Shown piece after piece: positions 6,885-13,429 of a DNA stretch of 24,851 nt. The stretch covers positions 1 to 24,851 of the forward strand of contig CATPBU010000190.1 in the NCBI GenBank assembly GCA_955652455.1. Reading direction: 5' to 3'. The notes beneath the pieces are model-generated. The model was not told where the DNA came from and ran no database searches. It saw only the letters and a list, made by a program, of their open reading frames with translations. This DNA comes from Candidatus Dormiibacterota bacterium (GTDB taxonomy: Bacteria > Chloroflexota > Dormibacteria > UBA8260). Every line of letters starts with the position of its first letter. Position 1 is the stretch's first letter. Position numbers and translations under genes: made by a program.

Positions 6885-8314
6885 GGCCCGTCCTTGTCGG
6901 GGTTGTGCCAGGAAACGGGCTCCACCAGCAGGTCGGCCGCCTTCGGTCCCCAGGTACCGGCACGGTACGGCACGATCGGCGGCGGGTCGTCGAGCACCGG
7001 CTGCACCACCGTCCAGCCGCGCTCCACCTCATCCTCGCGGATGAAGAGGGTGTGGTCGCCCTCGAGTGCGTCGTGGAGCAGCCGCTCGTACGCCTCCGGC
7101 GGAGACTTCTTGAAGGAAGCCCCGTAGGTGAACTCCATGCTCACCGGTTGCACACGCACGTCGGGGCCCGGCACCTTGGCGGCGAACGTCACCGAGATGC
7201 CCTCGTCGGGTTGGATGTGCACGATGAGCCGGTTGGAGTCGATGTCGTGCACCCCCGCCCCCATGAACAGGTGCAGGGGCACCTCGCGGAAGTCGATGAC
7301 GACGCGCGTGTCACGCGTTGCCATGCGCTTTCCCGTGCGCACGAAGAATGGCACGCCCGACCATCGCCAGCTGTCGATGCACAATCGCATCGCCGCGAAC
7401 GTCTCCGTCCGCGAGTGCGGAGAGACGCCGGGTTCGTGGCGGTAGCCGGGCACTCGCTTGCCGTCCACCGTGCCACCTGTGTACTGACCGCGCACCACGG
7501 CGACCGGGTCGACTGGCTGCAGCGCCTGCAACACCTTGACCTTCTCGTTGCGGATGGCCTCGGCATCGAAGGATACAGGCGGCTCCATTGCGGTCACCGC
7601 GAGCACCTGGAATACGTGATTCTGGACGATGTCGCGGATCGCACCGGTCTGTTCGTAGAAGACGCCGCGGTGCTCGACGCCGAGCGCCTCCGCAACGGTG
7701 ATCTCGATTCGAGCGATGGCGTCTCGGTTCCAGATCCGCTCGAAGATCGAGTTGCCGAAACGGAATACCAGGAGGTTCTGCACCGTCTCCTTGCCAAGGT
7801 AGTGGTCGATTCGGAAGACGCGCTGCTCAGGGAGCACGGAATGGATGATTCTGTTGAGCTGGCGCGCGCTTTTCAGGTCGTGACCGAACGGCTTCTCGAT
7901 GATCAGTGAGGTGCCCCCCGCGAGGCCCGCCTTGCCCAACGCGGTGATCAGCGCCGCGAACGCGTTCGGTGGCACGGCGAGGTACACAAGGCGCTGCTCC
8001 CTGCGGAGCGCAGCCCGCAGATCGGCGAGGTTGGACTTGGGGTCCAGGCACACGAAACGCAGGCGCACGAGGAACTGTGTCAGCAACCGCTGCGTCGGCT
8101 TGGTGCGCGAGAACTTCGTCACCGCATCGCGCGCGAAGTCGCGGAATCCATCGAGGTCCATGGCCACTGGCGCGGCGCCGATGATGTCGCCCCTGCGGGG
8201 GAGCAATCCCTCCGCGCAGAGGTTGTACAGCGCGGGCAGTAACTTGCGCGCGCTCAGGTCGCCCGTGGCCCCGACCACGACGATGTCCTGGTCAGGTGGC
8301 GGGCTCAGTGCCAT
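6881..8314 (-). CDS. zwf: Glucose-6-phosphate 1-dehydrogenase
   Basis: The 477-residue enzyme oxidises glucose-6-phosphate to 6-phosphogluconolactone with NAD(P), the first step of the oxidative pentose phosphate pathway. Visible hallmarks are the nucleotide-binding VVVGATGDLSARKLLPAL (12-29), EKPFG (140-144), the active-site RIDHYLGKE (168-176) and the segment GAIRDIVQNH with the catalytic His (H233). Length fits the family. The ATG at 8314 is chosen because translation upstream is arginine-rich non-coding sequence in this frame and overlaps the preceding gene. It is 10 nt after the stop of a membrane-protein gene and overlaps the ROK kinase by 4 nt, forming a three-gene operon that joins sugar phosphorylation and oxidation. 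No opcA or pgl gene is visible. Confidence 0.96.
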   Translation of the reverse strand: MALSPPPDQDIVVVGATGDLSARKLLPALYNLCAEGLLPRRGDIIGAAPVAMDLDGFRDFARDAVTKFSRTKPTQRLLTQFLVRLRFVCLDPKSNLADLRAALRREQRLVYLAVPPNAFAALITALGKAGLAGGTSLIIEKPFGHDLKSARQLNRIIHSVLPEQRVFRIDHYLGKETVQNLLVFRFGNSIFERIWNRDAIARIEITVAEALGVEHRGVFYEQTGAIRDIVQNHVFQVLAVTAMEPPVSFDAEAIRNEKVKVLQALQPVDPVAVVRGQYTGGTVDGKRVPGYRHEPGVSPHSRTETFAAMRLCIDSWRWSGVPFFVRTGKRMATRDTRVVIDFREVPLHLFMGAGVHDIDSNRLIVHIQPDEGISVTFAAKVPGPDVRVQPVSMEFTYGASFKKSPPEAYERLLHDALEGDHTLFIREDEVERGWTVVQPVLDDPPPIVPYRAGTWGPKAADLLVEPVSWHNPDKDGP

Positions 8315-8324
8315 GGGCGGTGGA

Positions 8325-9257
8325 TCAGGGTCGGCGCAAGCGCCGTGAGATCGCGGAGCCGAGCCCGATGACCACGGCGAGCACCGCGAAGACCACGGTG
8401 ACGATGACCACCGGGCCCTCCGCCGGCGACGTCGAATATGTGTAGACGGCCAGAACCGCGGCAATGAAGAGCCCGAGCATGGTGAGCGAAAGCAGCGCGA
8501 CCACCGCGATCGTCGGGGCGTCGATGTGCGACTCGCCGCGCTGCGTCTGGGCAATCGACGGGGCGATCGGTGGGAACGGGAACCAGTGCCGCTGCGCGGC
8601 GCCGAGTACCTGGGCGATCAGGATCGCCAGGAAGGTGTACCCAGTGATGGTGATCACCGGTCCGATCGCGGCCGGCGTCGTGTAGTCGTACACAGCGAGG
8701 ATGCCGGTGGCGAGCAAGCCGACGATGATGAAGCAGAGACCGAGGACGGTGAACCAAGTGAGCGCGCCCCACCTGGGGAGCTCATATCCCTGCCACGGGG
8801 GCACGAACGGGGCCGGCTGGTAGGGGGCGACCAGCTCGCTGTACATCCTCGCAGGGACGGTCACCCCGGACACGCGGGCCTGCAGCCCGTAGTGCTCCTG
8901 CTGGGGGTCGAACGGCGTGGCCTCCACGAGCAGTCCAGGCTGCGGCCCGGGGTAGAGGCGGCGCTCCTCGGTACGACCGTCCACATACGACAGACGCAGC
9001 AGACCGCACACCTCGCAGTGCCATGCCCGGATGGGCAGCCCGCCGATGACCGGGCCGTAGTAGGTGGAGGTGCGCCGCGTGCCCTCCGGTCCGATGGCGC
9101 CGGCGTAGTGGGAGAACTCGTGGGCCATCACGCCGGTGACGGGCGCGGGGTGCGAGCACTGCTCAGGCGTGGGGGGTGCGGCGGCGGTCGCTGCGGCAGG
9201 CGCGGGGTCGGTACGCGTCTGCGCGGCCACGATCCGGGATTGTAGGGCGACTGTCAT
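8325..9257 (-). CDS. Unknown membrane protein with CxxC motif and duplicated C-terminal half
   Basis: I do not recognise this 310-residue protein. Residues 1-40 are Ala/Pro-rich and low in complexity. Residues 41-160 are soluble-looking and contain HEFSH (46-50), which fits HExxH formally, and CEVC (81-84). Residues about 167-303 hold four membrane segments in two similar halves: ILAVYDYTTPAAIGPVI (186-202) matches VLAVYTYSTSPAEGPVV (268-284), each followed by a second hydrophobic helix. This is an internal duplication of a two-helix unit. The ATG at 9257 follows a GGTGAG that could act as ribosome binding site; the frame stays open upstream but overlaps the divergent LysE gene. It is first in the operon with zwf and the ROK kinase, so a role near sugar uptake or sensing is possible but unproven. 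Confidence 0.78.
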   Translation of the reverse strand: MTVALQSRIVAAQTRTDPAPAAATAAAPPTPEQCSHPAPVTGVMAHEFSHYAGAIGPEGTRRTSTYYGPVIGGLPIRAWHCEVCGLLRLSYVDGRTEERRLYPGPQPGLLVEATPFDPQQEHYGLQARVSGVTVPARMYSELVAPYQPAPFVPPWQGYELPRWGALTWFTVLGLCFIIVGLLATGILAVYDYTTPAAIGPVITITGYTFLAILIAQVLGAAQRHWFPFPPIAPSIAQTQRGESHIDAPTIAVVALLSLTMLGLFIAAVLAVYTYSTSPAEGPVVIVTVVFAVLAVVIGLGSAISRRLRRP

Positions 9258-9313
9258 CGCACGCTCACCGGCAAGGGAGTCGGCGCTGCTGAGAACGCCG
9301 TCCGCGGCATTCG

Positions 9314-9319
9314 TACAAT
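9314..9319 (+). promoter_or_regulatory. -10 box for a leaderless LysE-family gene
   Basis: TACAAT ends 7 nt before the ATG at 9327, so the mRNA would start at or beside the start codon. No Shine-Dalgarno is present. The surrounding ATTCGTACAAT is nearly palindromic. Confidence 0.5.
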
Positions 9320-9326
9320 CGCCGCA

Positions 9327-9962
9327 ATGACCTGGGCGACATACGGGACCTTCGTGGCCTTCGCCGCGATCGTGGTCATCGCACCCGGGCCCGACTTTGC
9401 GGTGGTGCTGAAGAACTCGCTGCGCGCCGGGCGCACCGGCGGCTTCTTCACCAGTCTCGGGATCTCCACCAGTTGCGTGGTGCAAGGCACCCTGGCCGCG
9501 TTCGGGGTCGGCGTGGTGATCGCGCGGTCGCAATCGCTGTTCCTCGGCATTCGCGCGGCCGGAGTTGCCTATCTCCTCTATCTCGGCCTCCAGGCGTTGC
9601 TGGCTGCGCGGCGCGGCGAAGCCTGGAGGGAGATCGCGGCTTCGCCCACCGCGCCGACGACCAGGCGATGGGCCGCATTCCGGCAGGGATTCCTCAGCAA
9701 CATCACCAATCCAAAGGTGCTCGCCTTCTTTCTCTCCGTGCTTCCGCAGTTCCTCAGCCACGCCGGCACCCCGACCATCGACGCACTCGCCCTGGCGTAC
9801 ACGCACGCCGTCCTCGGCGTGGTGTGGCTGTTCGCGCTGGTGACATTCCTGCAGCGGCTTCGGCCTGTCATCCAGCGCCGTCGCGTCCGCCGGACGCTTG
9901 ACGCCGCCACCGGAACAGCGCTGATCGGCTTCGCCTCGGCGCTCGCTGCGGAGGGTCGCTGA
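9327..9962 (+). CDS. LysE/RhtB family amino-acid exporter
   Basis: The 211-residue inner-membrane protein has about six hydrophobic segments and family hallmarks: the N-terminal APGPDFAVVLKNSLRAG (19-35), a helix with YLLYLGLQAL, and a central GFLSNITNPKVLAFF. Family members export amino acids or related small molecules by proton antiport; the substrate cannot be deduced. The start is set by the -10 box 7 nt upstream. It is followed after 5 nt by a frameshifted MmcQ/YjbR gene, probably on the same transcript. It is divergent from the membrane protein-zwf operon. Confidence 0.9.
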   Translation: MTWATYGTFVAFAAIVVIAPGPDFAVVLKNSLRAGRTGGFFTSLGISTSCVVQGTLAAFGVGVVIARSQSLFLGIRAAGVAYLLYLGLQALLAARRGEAWREIAASPTAPTTRRWAAFRQGFLSNITNPKVLAFFLSVLPQFLSHAGTPTIDALALAYTHAVLGVVWLFALVTFLQRLRPVIQRRRVRRTLDAATGTALIGFASALAAEGR

Positions 9963-9967
9963 CGACG

Positions 9968-10323
9968 ATGACCGGCCACGCCGCCGCCGACGCGGTCGCC
10001 GACCACGCCCTATCGCTCCCGCAGGCGTGTCAGGACTTCCCCTGGGAGGGCGACCGGGTGGCCAAGGTCGGCAAGAAGATCTTCGCGTTTCTTGCTTCCG
10101 ACGACGACGGCAGCCTCGGCGTCAAGCTGCCGGTGTCGGGCGGGTTCGCCCTGACGCTTCCGTGCGCGAAGCCGATGGCGTACGGGCTCGGCAAACACGG
10201 CTGGATCACACTCCGCCTTGCCGATCCCAGCGCTCCCGACGTGGCCTGCTGCGCGACTGGGTCACCGAGAGCTACCGAGCCGTGGCGACGAAGACGCTGG
10301 TCAAAGGTCTCGACGCTCGCTGA
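9968..10323 (+). pseudogene. MmcQ/YjbR family protein, broken by a one-base frameshift
   Basis: The YjbR/MmcQ (CyaY-like DNA-binding fold) family is about 115-120 residues long. The first frame from ATG 9968 gives a good N-terminal part (LSLPQACQDFPWEGDRVAKVGKKIFAF, then MAYGLGKHGWITLRLAD) but then runs into nonsense. The typical ending, LLRDWVTESYRAV then TLVKGLDAR and a stop at 10321-10323, is in another frame. Adding one C at the CC of 10245-10246 joins both parts without gap (PDVALLRDW) into a 118-residue protein of normal family length. So either one base is missing from the assembled sequence or this is a recent pseudogene. It follows the LysE gene by 5 nt. Function of the family is poorly defined. 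Confidence 0.82.
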
Positions 10324-10362
10324 TCGAGCCCGCTGTCCCCGACGACATCAGTCGCTGAGCCT

Positions 10363-11328
10363 CTACCCGACAAGCTCGGCAAAGCGCAGCGCGCTGATGT
10401 TGCCGCCGGAGACGACCACACCAACACGCGACGGTGCCGGCGTGATCCGACCCGACAGCAGCGCGGCCAGGGCGCTCGCGCCGCTCGGTTCGACCACCAG
10501 CTTGAGGCGCTCGAAGACCAGCACCATCGCGGAGCGGATCTCGTCGTCACTGACCAGGACGATATCGTCCACCAGACGCTGGTTGATGGCAAACGTCATT
10601 TCGCCGGGGATGTCAGCGGCCTGACCATCGGCGATGGTCCGTGACACCGGGATCGAGACGCGGTGGCCCGCAAGGAGCGAGCGCTTGGTGTCGTCCGCGT
10701 CCTCCGGTTCGACGCCGATGACGCGGATTGCGGGCTGAATTGCCTTGGCTGCGGTCGAGCATCCGGCCAGCAGGCCTCCGCCACCGACCGGGACGATGAC
10801 GGCGTCGAGCGGCCCGCTCGCCTCGAGCAACTCGAGGGCGACGGTGCCCTGGCCGGCGATGACGTCCGCGTCCTCGTAGGGTGGCACGATGGTGAGGCCG
10901 CGTTCGGCTGCGATTCGGTTGCCCAGCGCGACGCGGTCCTGCGAATACCGGTCGTAGGTCACCACTTCGGCCCCATAGGCTTGCGTCGCGGCCCGTTTGC
11001 CGTCCGGCGTGTCCTCGGGCATGACCACCAGGGCGGTGCTGCCCAGCAGACGGCAGGCGAGGGCCACCGCCTGGGCGTGGTTGCCCGAGGAGTAGGTGGC
11101 AACGCCGCGGCCGAGCTGCGCGGGCGACAGTCGCGAGATCGCGTTGTACGCACCCCGGAACTTGAAGGCGCCGGCCCGCTGGAGGTTCTCGCATTTGAGG
11201 AAGACCTCGGCCCTCGCCAGCTCGTCCACGGTGCGAGAGGTCATCACCGGGGTGCGGTGGGCCACGCCGCGGATCTGCTCGGCGGCGGATCTGACGTCCG
11301 CGATGGTCAGCACAGGCGCGATGGTCAT
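10363..11328 (-). CDS. PLP-dependent threonine/serine ammonia-lyase (or serine racemase-like)
   Basis: The 321-residue fold-type II PLP enzyme deaminates threonine or serine to 2-oxo acids. The PLP lysine is K56 in GAFKFRGA; SSGNHAQAVAL (80-90) and the glycine loop VGGGGLLAG, which holds the PLP phosphate, are present, and SGGN lies near the end. There is no C-terminal ACT domain, so it resembles the short catabolic type (TdcB-like) rather than the biosynthetic IlvA with a long regulatory domain. The segment VEPEDADDTKRSL matches the metal-binding loop known in serine racemase and threo-3-hydroxyaspartate ammonia-lyase, so those activities are real alternatives. Start codon overlaps the ispE stop by 4 nt (ATGA), indicating one transcript with ispE. 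Confidence 0.9.
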   Translation of the reverse strand: MTIAPVLTIADVRSAAEQIRGVAHRTPVMTSRTVDELARAEVFLKCENLQRAGAFKFRGAYNAISRLSPAQLGRGVATYSSGNHAQAVALACRLLGSTALVVMPEDTPDGKRAATQAYGAEVVTYDRYSQDRVALGNRIAAERGLTIVPPYEDADVIAGQGTVALELLEASGPLDAVIVPVGGGGLLAGCSTAAKAIQPAIRVIGVEPEDADDTKRSLLAGHRVSIPVSRTIADGQAADIPGEMTFAINQRLVDDIVLVSDDEIRSAMVLVFERLKLVVEPSGASALAALLSGRITPAPSRVGVVVSGGNISALRFAELVG

Positions 11329-12185
11329 CGCGCCGCGGCAACCGTGCGGCAGGCGCGCGCCACGAACCCGGCGTCTCGTGCCTGCGCCGCCAGTTCGTCG
11401 GCGCGCGCGAGGTCCGAGGCCAGCGCGAACGCCCCACCACCACTTCCCGTGAGATGCCAGTGCACCTGCGGGATGGCGGCACGCAGTGCCACGAGCCTCT
11501 CGTCCAGCTCGCGGCTGGTGCGGCGCGCGGCTGGCTCAAGCCCGCTGCCGAGGTCGCCGTCGTCGGGGAGCCGGCCCACCGCCAGCGAGCTGACCACGCG
11601 ATCCACCCGCTCACCGCCCTCGAAGTCGATCTCCTCAGTTGCCGCGTACGTCGCCGTGGTGTCGCTCGCCCCAGCGATGGCGACGGCCAGGAAGAGAGGC
11701 GGCGCCACCACGGCGGTGAGCACATCGCCGCGGCCGCACATGCGCTGCGCACCGCAGTCCAGCGCCACCGGAACGTCCGACCCCAGCGAGGCCGCCATCG
11801 CCAGCCGCGCCTGGTTGTCAAGATCCGACGAGCGAGCACTGCCGCGCAGCACAGCCGCGGCGTCGGCTGAGCCACCGCCGAGTCCGGCCAGGCTGGGAAT
11901 CCGCTTGTCCAGCCAGAGGTCGATCGCCATGGGGCCCAGCAGTTGAGCCACCGCGGCGGCGGCGCGAGCGGCGAGGTTGTCCTCACCGGGAGGGGCGTTA
12001 CCCCCGCCACCGTCGGTGACCCGCAGTCGCACCACCGTCGACGCCGCAGCGCGCACCTCGATGCCGACCAGGTCGTGCCAGTCGACCGCCACCGCCACCG
12101 AATCGATCTCGTGGAAACCATCTGGCCTTCGACCGCGCACGGCGAGGCACAGGTTCACCTTGGCGTACGCAGGGATGAGCAGCAT
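11325..12185 (-). CDS. ispE: 4-diphosphocytidyl-2-C-methyl-D-erythritol kinase
   Basis: The 286-residue GHMP kinase phosphorylates CDP-methylerythritol with ATP in the non-mevalonate isoprenoid pathway. The N-terminal AYAKVNLCLAV carries the conserved Lys (K9), the ATP-binding glycine loop is IPSLAGLGGGSADAAAVL (96-113), the conserved Asp is in GSDVPV (D137), and the third GHMP motif is LTGSGGGAFAL near the C-terminus. Length is normal. The ATG at 12185 is chosen because MLLIPAYAKVN matches the usual N-terminus; the longer frame crosses the rpsT promoter region. It is divergent from rpsT by 89 bp and overlaps the ammonia-lyase gene by 4 nt. Confidence 0.95.
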   Translation of the reverse strand: MLLIPAYAKVNLCLAVRGRRPDGFHEIDSVAVAVDWHDLVGIEVRAAASTVVRLRVTDGGGGNAPPGEDNLAARAAAAVAQLLGPMAIDLWLDKRIPSLAGLGGGSADAAAVLRGSARSSDLDNQARLAMAASLGSDVPVALDCGAQRMCGRGDVLTAVVAPPLFLAVAIAGASDTTATYAATEEIDFEGGERVDRVVSSLAVGRLPDDGDLGSGLEPAARRTSRELDERLVALRAAIPQVHWHLTGSGGGAFALASDLARADELAAQARDAGFVARACRTVAAAR

Positions 12186-12193
12186 TGGGTGGC

Positions 12194-12202
12194 TGATATA
12201 CT
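12194..12202 (+). promoter_or_regulatory. Extended -10 promoter of rpsT
   Basis: TGATATACT is a perfect extended -10 (TGN plus TATACT). It is one of very few AT-rich spots in this GC-rich region and is placed for a transcript starting near 12209, giving a leader of about 66 nt before the rpsT GTG. No good -35 box is visible at the expected spacing, as is common with extended -10 promoters. Confidence 0.55.
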
Positions 12203-12231
12203 CCGCGGGCCGCGCCGGGCGTCGGCGCACT

Positions 12232-12245
12232 GCACCCGTGGGTGC
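12232..12245 (+). promoter_or_regulatory. Hairpin in the rpsT leader
   Basis: GCACCC (12232-12237) and GGGTGC (12240-12245) form a perfect 6-bp inverted repeat with a two-base centre, or 5 bp with a four-base loop. It lies 30 nt before the rpsT start. Ribosomal protein leaders are often autoregulated, but I cannot match this to a described S20 leader motif. Confidence 0.35.
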
Positions 12246-12274
12246 CGCATCCATCTCATTCGACAGGAAGACTC

Positions 12275-12736
12275 GTGGCCAATTCCCGGTCCGCCCGCAA
12301 GCGCATCCGCGCCAACGAGCGCAAGCACATCCGCAACCGCGGCGTGCGCTCATCGGTGCGGACGTACGTCGGTAAGGCCCGCCAGTCGCTGCTCACCCTC
12401 GAGCCCGGCCAGACTGTCGACGTCGAGGAGCAGCTCAAGGCCGCGGTCCGAGCGCTTGATCGCGCCGGCGAGAAGGGCATCCTCCACCGCAACAACGTCA
12501 ACCGGCGCAAGTCCCGCCTCACCCTGATGGCGGCACGTCTGATCCGGGCCGCCACCGAAGGGGGCGAACACTCCACCGAGGTACGCGCGGCGGCGGCCGG
12601 CGGCGCCAAGGGCCGCGGCCGTCACTCCACGGCCGTCCGCAAGCCCGCCGCCAAGCCCGCGTCGAAGCCAGCCACCAAGCCGGCGGCCAAGGTGGCCACC
12701 GCCAAACCGGCTCCAGCCAAAGGCGAGAAGGGCTAG
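12275..12736 (+). CDS. rpsT: 30S ribosomal protein S20 with long basic C-terminal tail
   Basis: Residues 1-94 are a normal S20, which binds 16S rRNA early in 30S assembly: MANSRSARKRIRANER at the N-terminus, NRGVRSSVRTYVGKAR, and AGEKGILHRNNVNRRKSRL near the end. Residues about 95-153 form an unusual tail rich in Ala, Lys and Pro, with KPA-type repeats resembling histone H1 tails; S20 is normally about 85-90 residues. Two short similar units, HSTEVRAAA and HSTAVRKPA, occur in the tail. The GTG at 12275 is preferred because it begins the conserved N-terminus and follows AGGAAG (12265-12270). The gene is convergent with the next minus-strand gene, 7 nt apart. Confidence 0.95.
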   Translation: MANSRSARKRIRANERKHIRNRGVRSSVRTYVGKARQSLLTLEPGQTVDVEEQLKAAVRALDRAGEKGILHRNNVNRRKSRLTLMAARLIRAATEGGEHSTEVRAAAAGGAKGRGRHSTAVRKPAAKPASKPATKPAAKVATAKPAPAKGEKG

Positions 12737-12743
12737 CCCGATC

Positions 12744-13373
12744 TCACCGGGGCGATGGCCGGTCCACGTTCCAATGTCGCCCGACCGTCACCAGCCACTC
12801 CTGCTCGCGCACTGGCATGAATGAGAACCGGCTCATCGACCGCTGGCCACCCTCGAAGTCCCCGTAGAGGACGTCGACGCCGAACGGCTGGCGGCTGCCG
12901 ATCACCTGGCTGGCACGGATGAACTCCTCCGAGCCGGGATCGCGAAATGCCCCCTGCCAGAAGCCGGTGTCGCCAGCGGGCACATAGATGTCGCGGGTCA
13001 GGCGCCGGAAATCCGCCGGGTTCGGGGCCTTGGTGTCGCCCGTTGGCCGCTCGGGAAGGAACATCCAGCCGTGAAGCACACCGATCCCACTGCCGACGTT
13101 GCGCAACGAGATCGCCAGGTAGATTGCGTCGGGGGTGACCTCGGCGACGCCGTGGCCGCCATCCACCCGCACCCAATGCTGGTCAACGAACGAGATCTTC
13201 TCGGGCGGATCCTGCAGCCGCGACGACACCAGCAGCGGACGCAACCCCGCAAGCAGTGAACCCTCGGCCGCCCGCGCCGCCCGGTTGGCCGAGCGCACCG
13301 AGGCGAAGGTCGCGATGCCAAGCACCAGGGTGCCCCCTGCGGTGGCCAGTGACGAGATCAGTGCCCAGTCCAT
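12744..13373 (-). CDS. Unknown protein with one N-terminal membrane helix
   Basis: I do not recognise this 209-residue protein. Residues about 4-24 form a hydrophobic helix followed by a charged, Ala-rich stretch (RSANRAARAAEGSL), consistent with a single membrane anchor and a C-terminal soluble domain. The soluble part has a predicted beta-rich look, with YLAISLRNVGSGIGVLHGW resembling the start of many hypothetical proteins anchored beside the membrane, and a C-terminal VREQEWLVTVGRHW. Start ATG at 13373 has no obvious ribosome binding site. It is convergent with rpsT and divergent from the MFS gene. Coding potential is supported by a full-length uninterrupted frame with sensible composition, not by a family match. 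Confidence 0.72.
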   Translation of the reverse strand: MDWALISSLATAGGTLVLGIATFASVRSANRAARAAEGSLLAGLRPLLVSSRLQDPPEKISFVDQHWVRVDGGHGVAEVTPDAIYLAISLRNVGSGIGVLHGWMFLPERPTGDTKAPNPADFRRLTRDIYVPAGDTGFWQGAFRDPGSEEFIRASQVIGSRQPFGVDVLYGDFEGGQRSMSRFSFMPVREQEWLVTVGRHWNVDRPSPR

Positions 13374-13429
13374 GTGGGAGCAATGGAAACAGGACGAGCG
13401 GTGGTGGCGCTGTGCGAGCCTAGCCCGCC

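Noticed and set aside
8315..8554. N-terminal extension of zwf
   Set aside because: These 80 codons are Arg/Ser-rich, overlap the upstream membrane-protein gene, and precede the normal family start.
8610..9257. HEFSH as a zinc-metalloprotease site in the unknown membrane protein
   Set aside because: HExxH occurs by chance often; there is no third ligand or other protease feature, so no peptidase function is claimed.
10613..12121. A 502-codon minus-strand frame across ammonia-lyase and ispE
   Set aside because: It overlaps two well-supported genes in a different frame and its translation is Arg/Ala-rich without domains.
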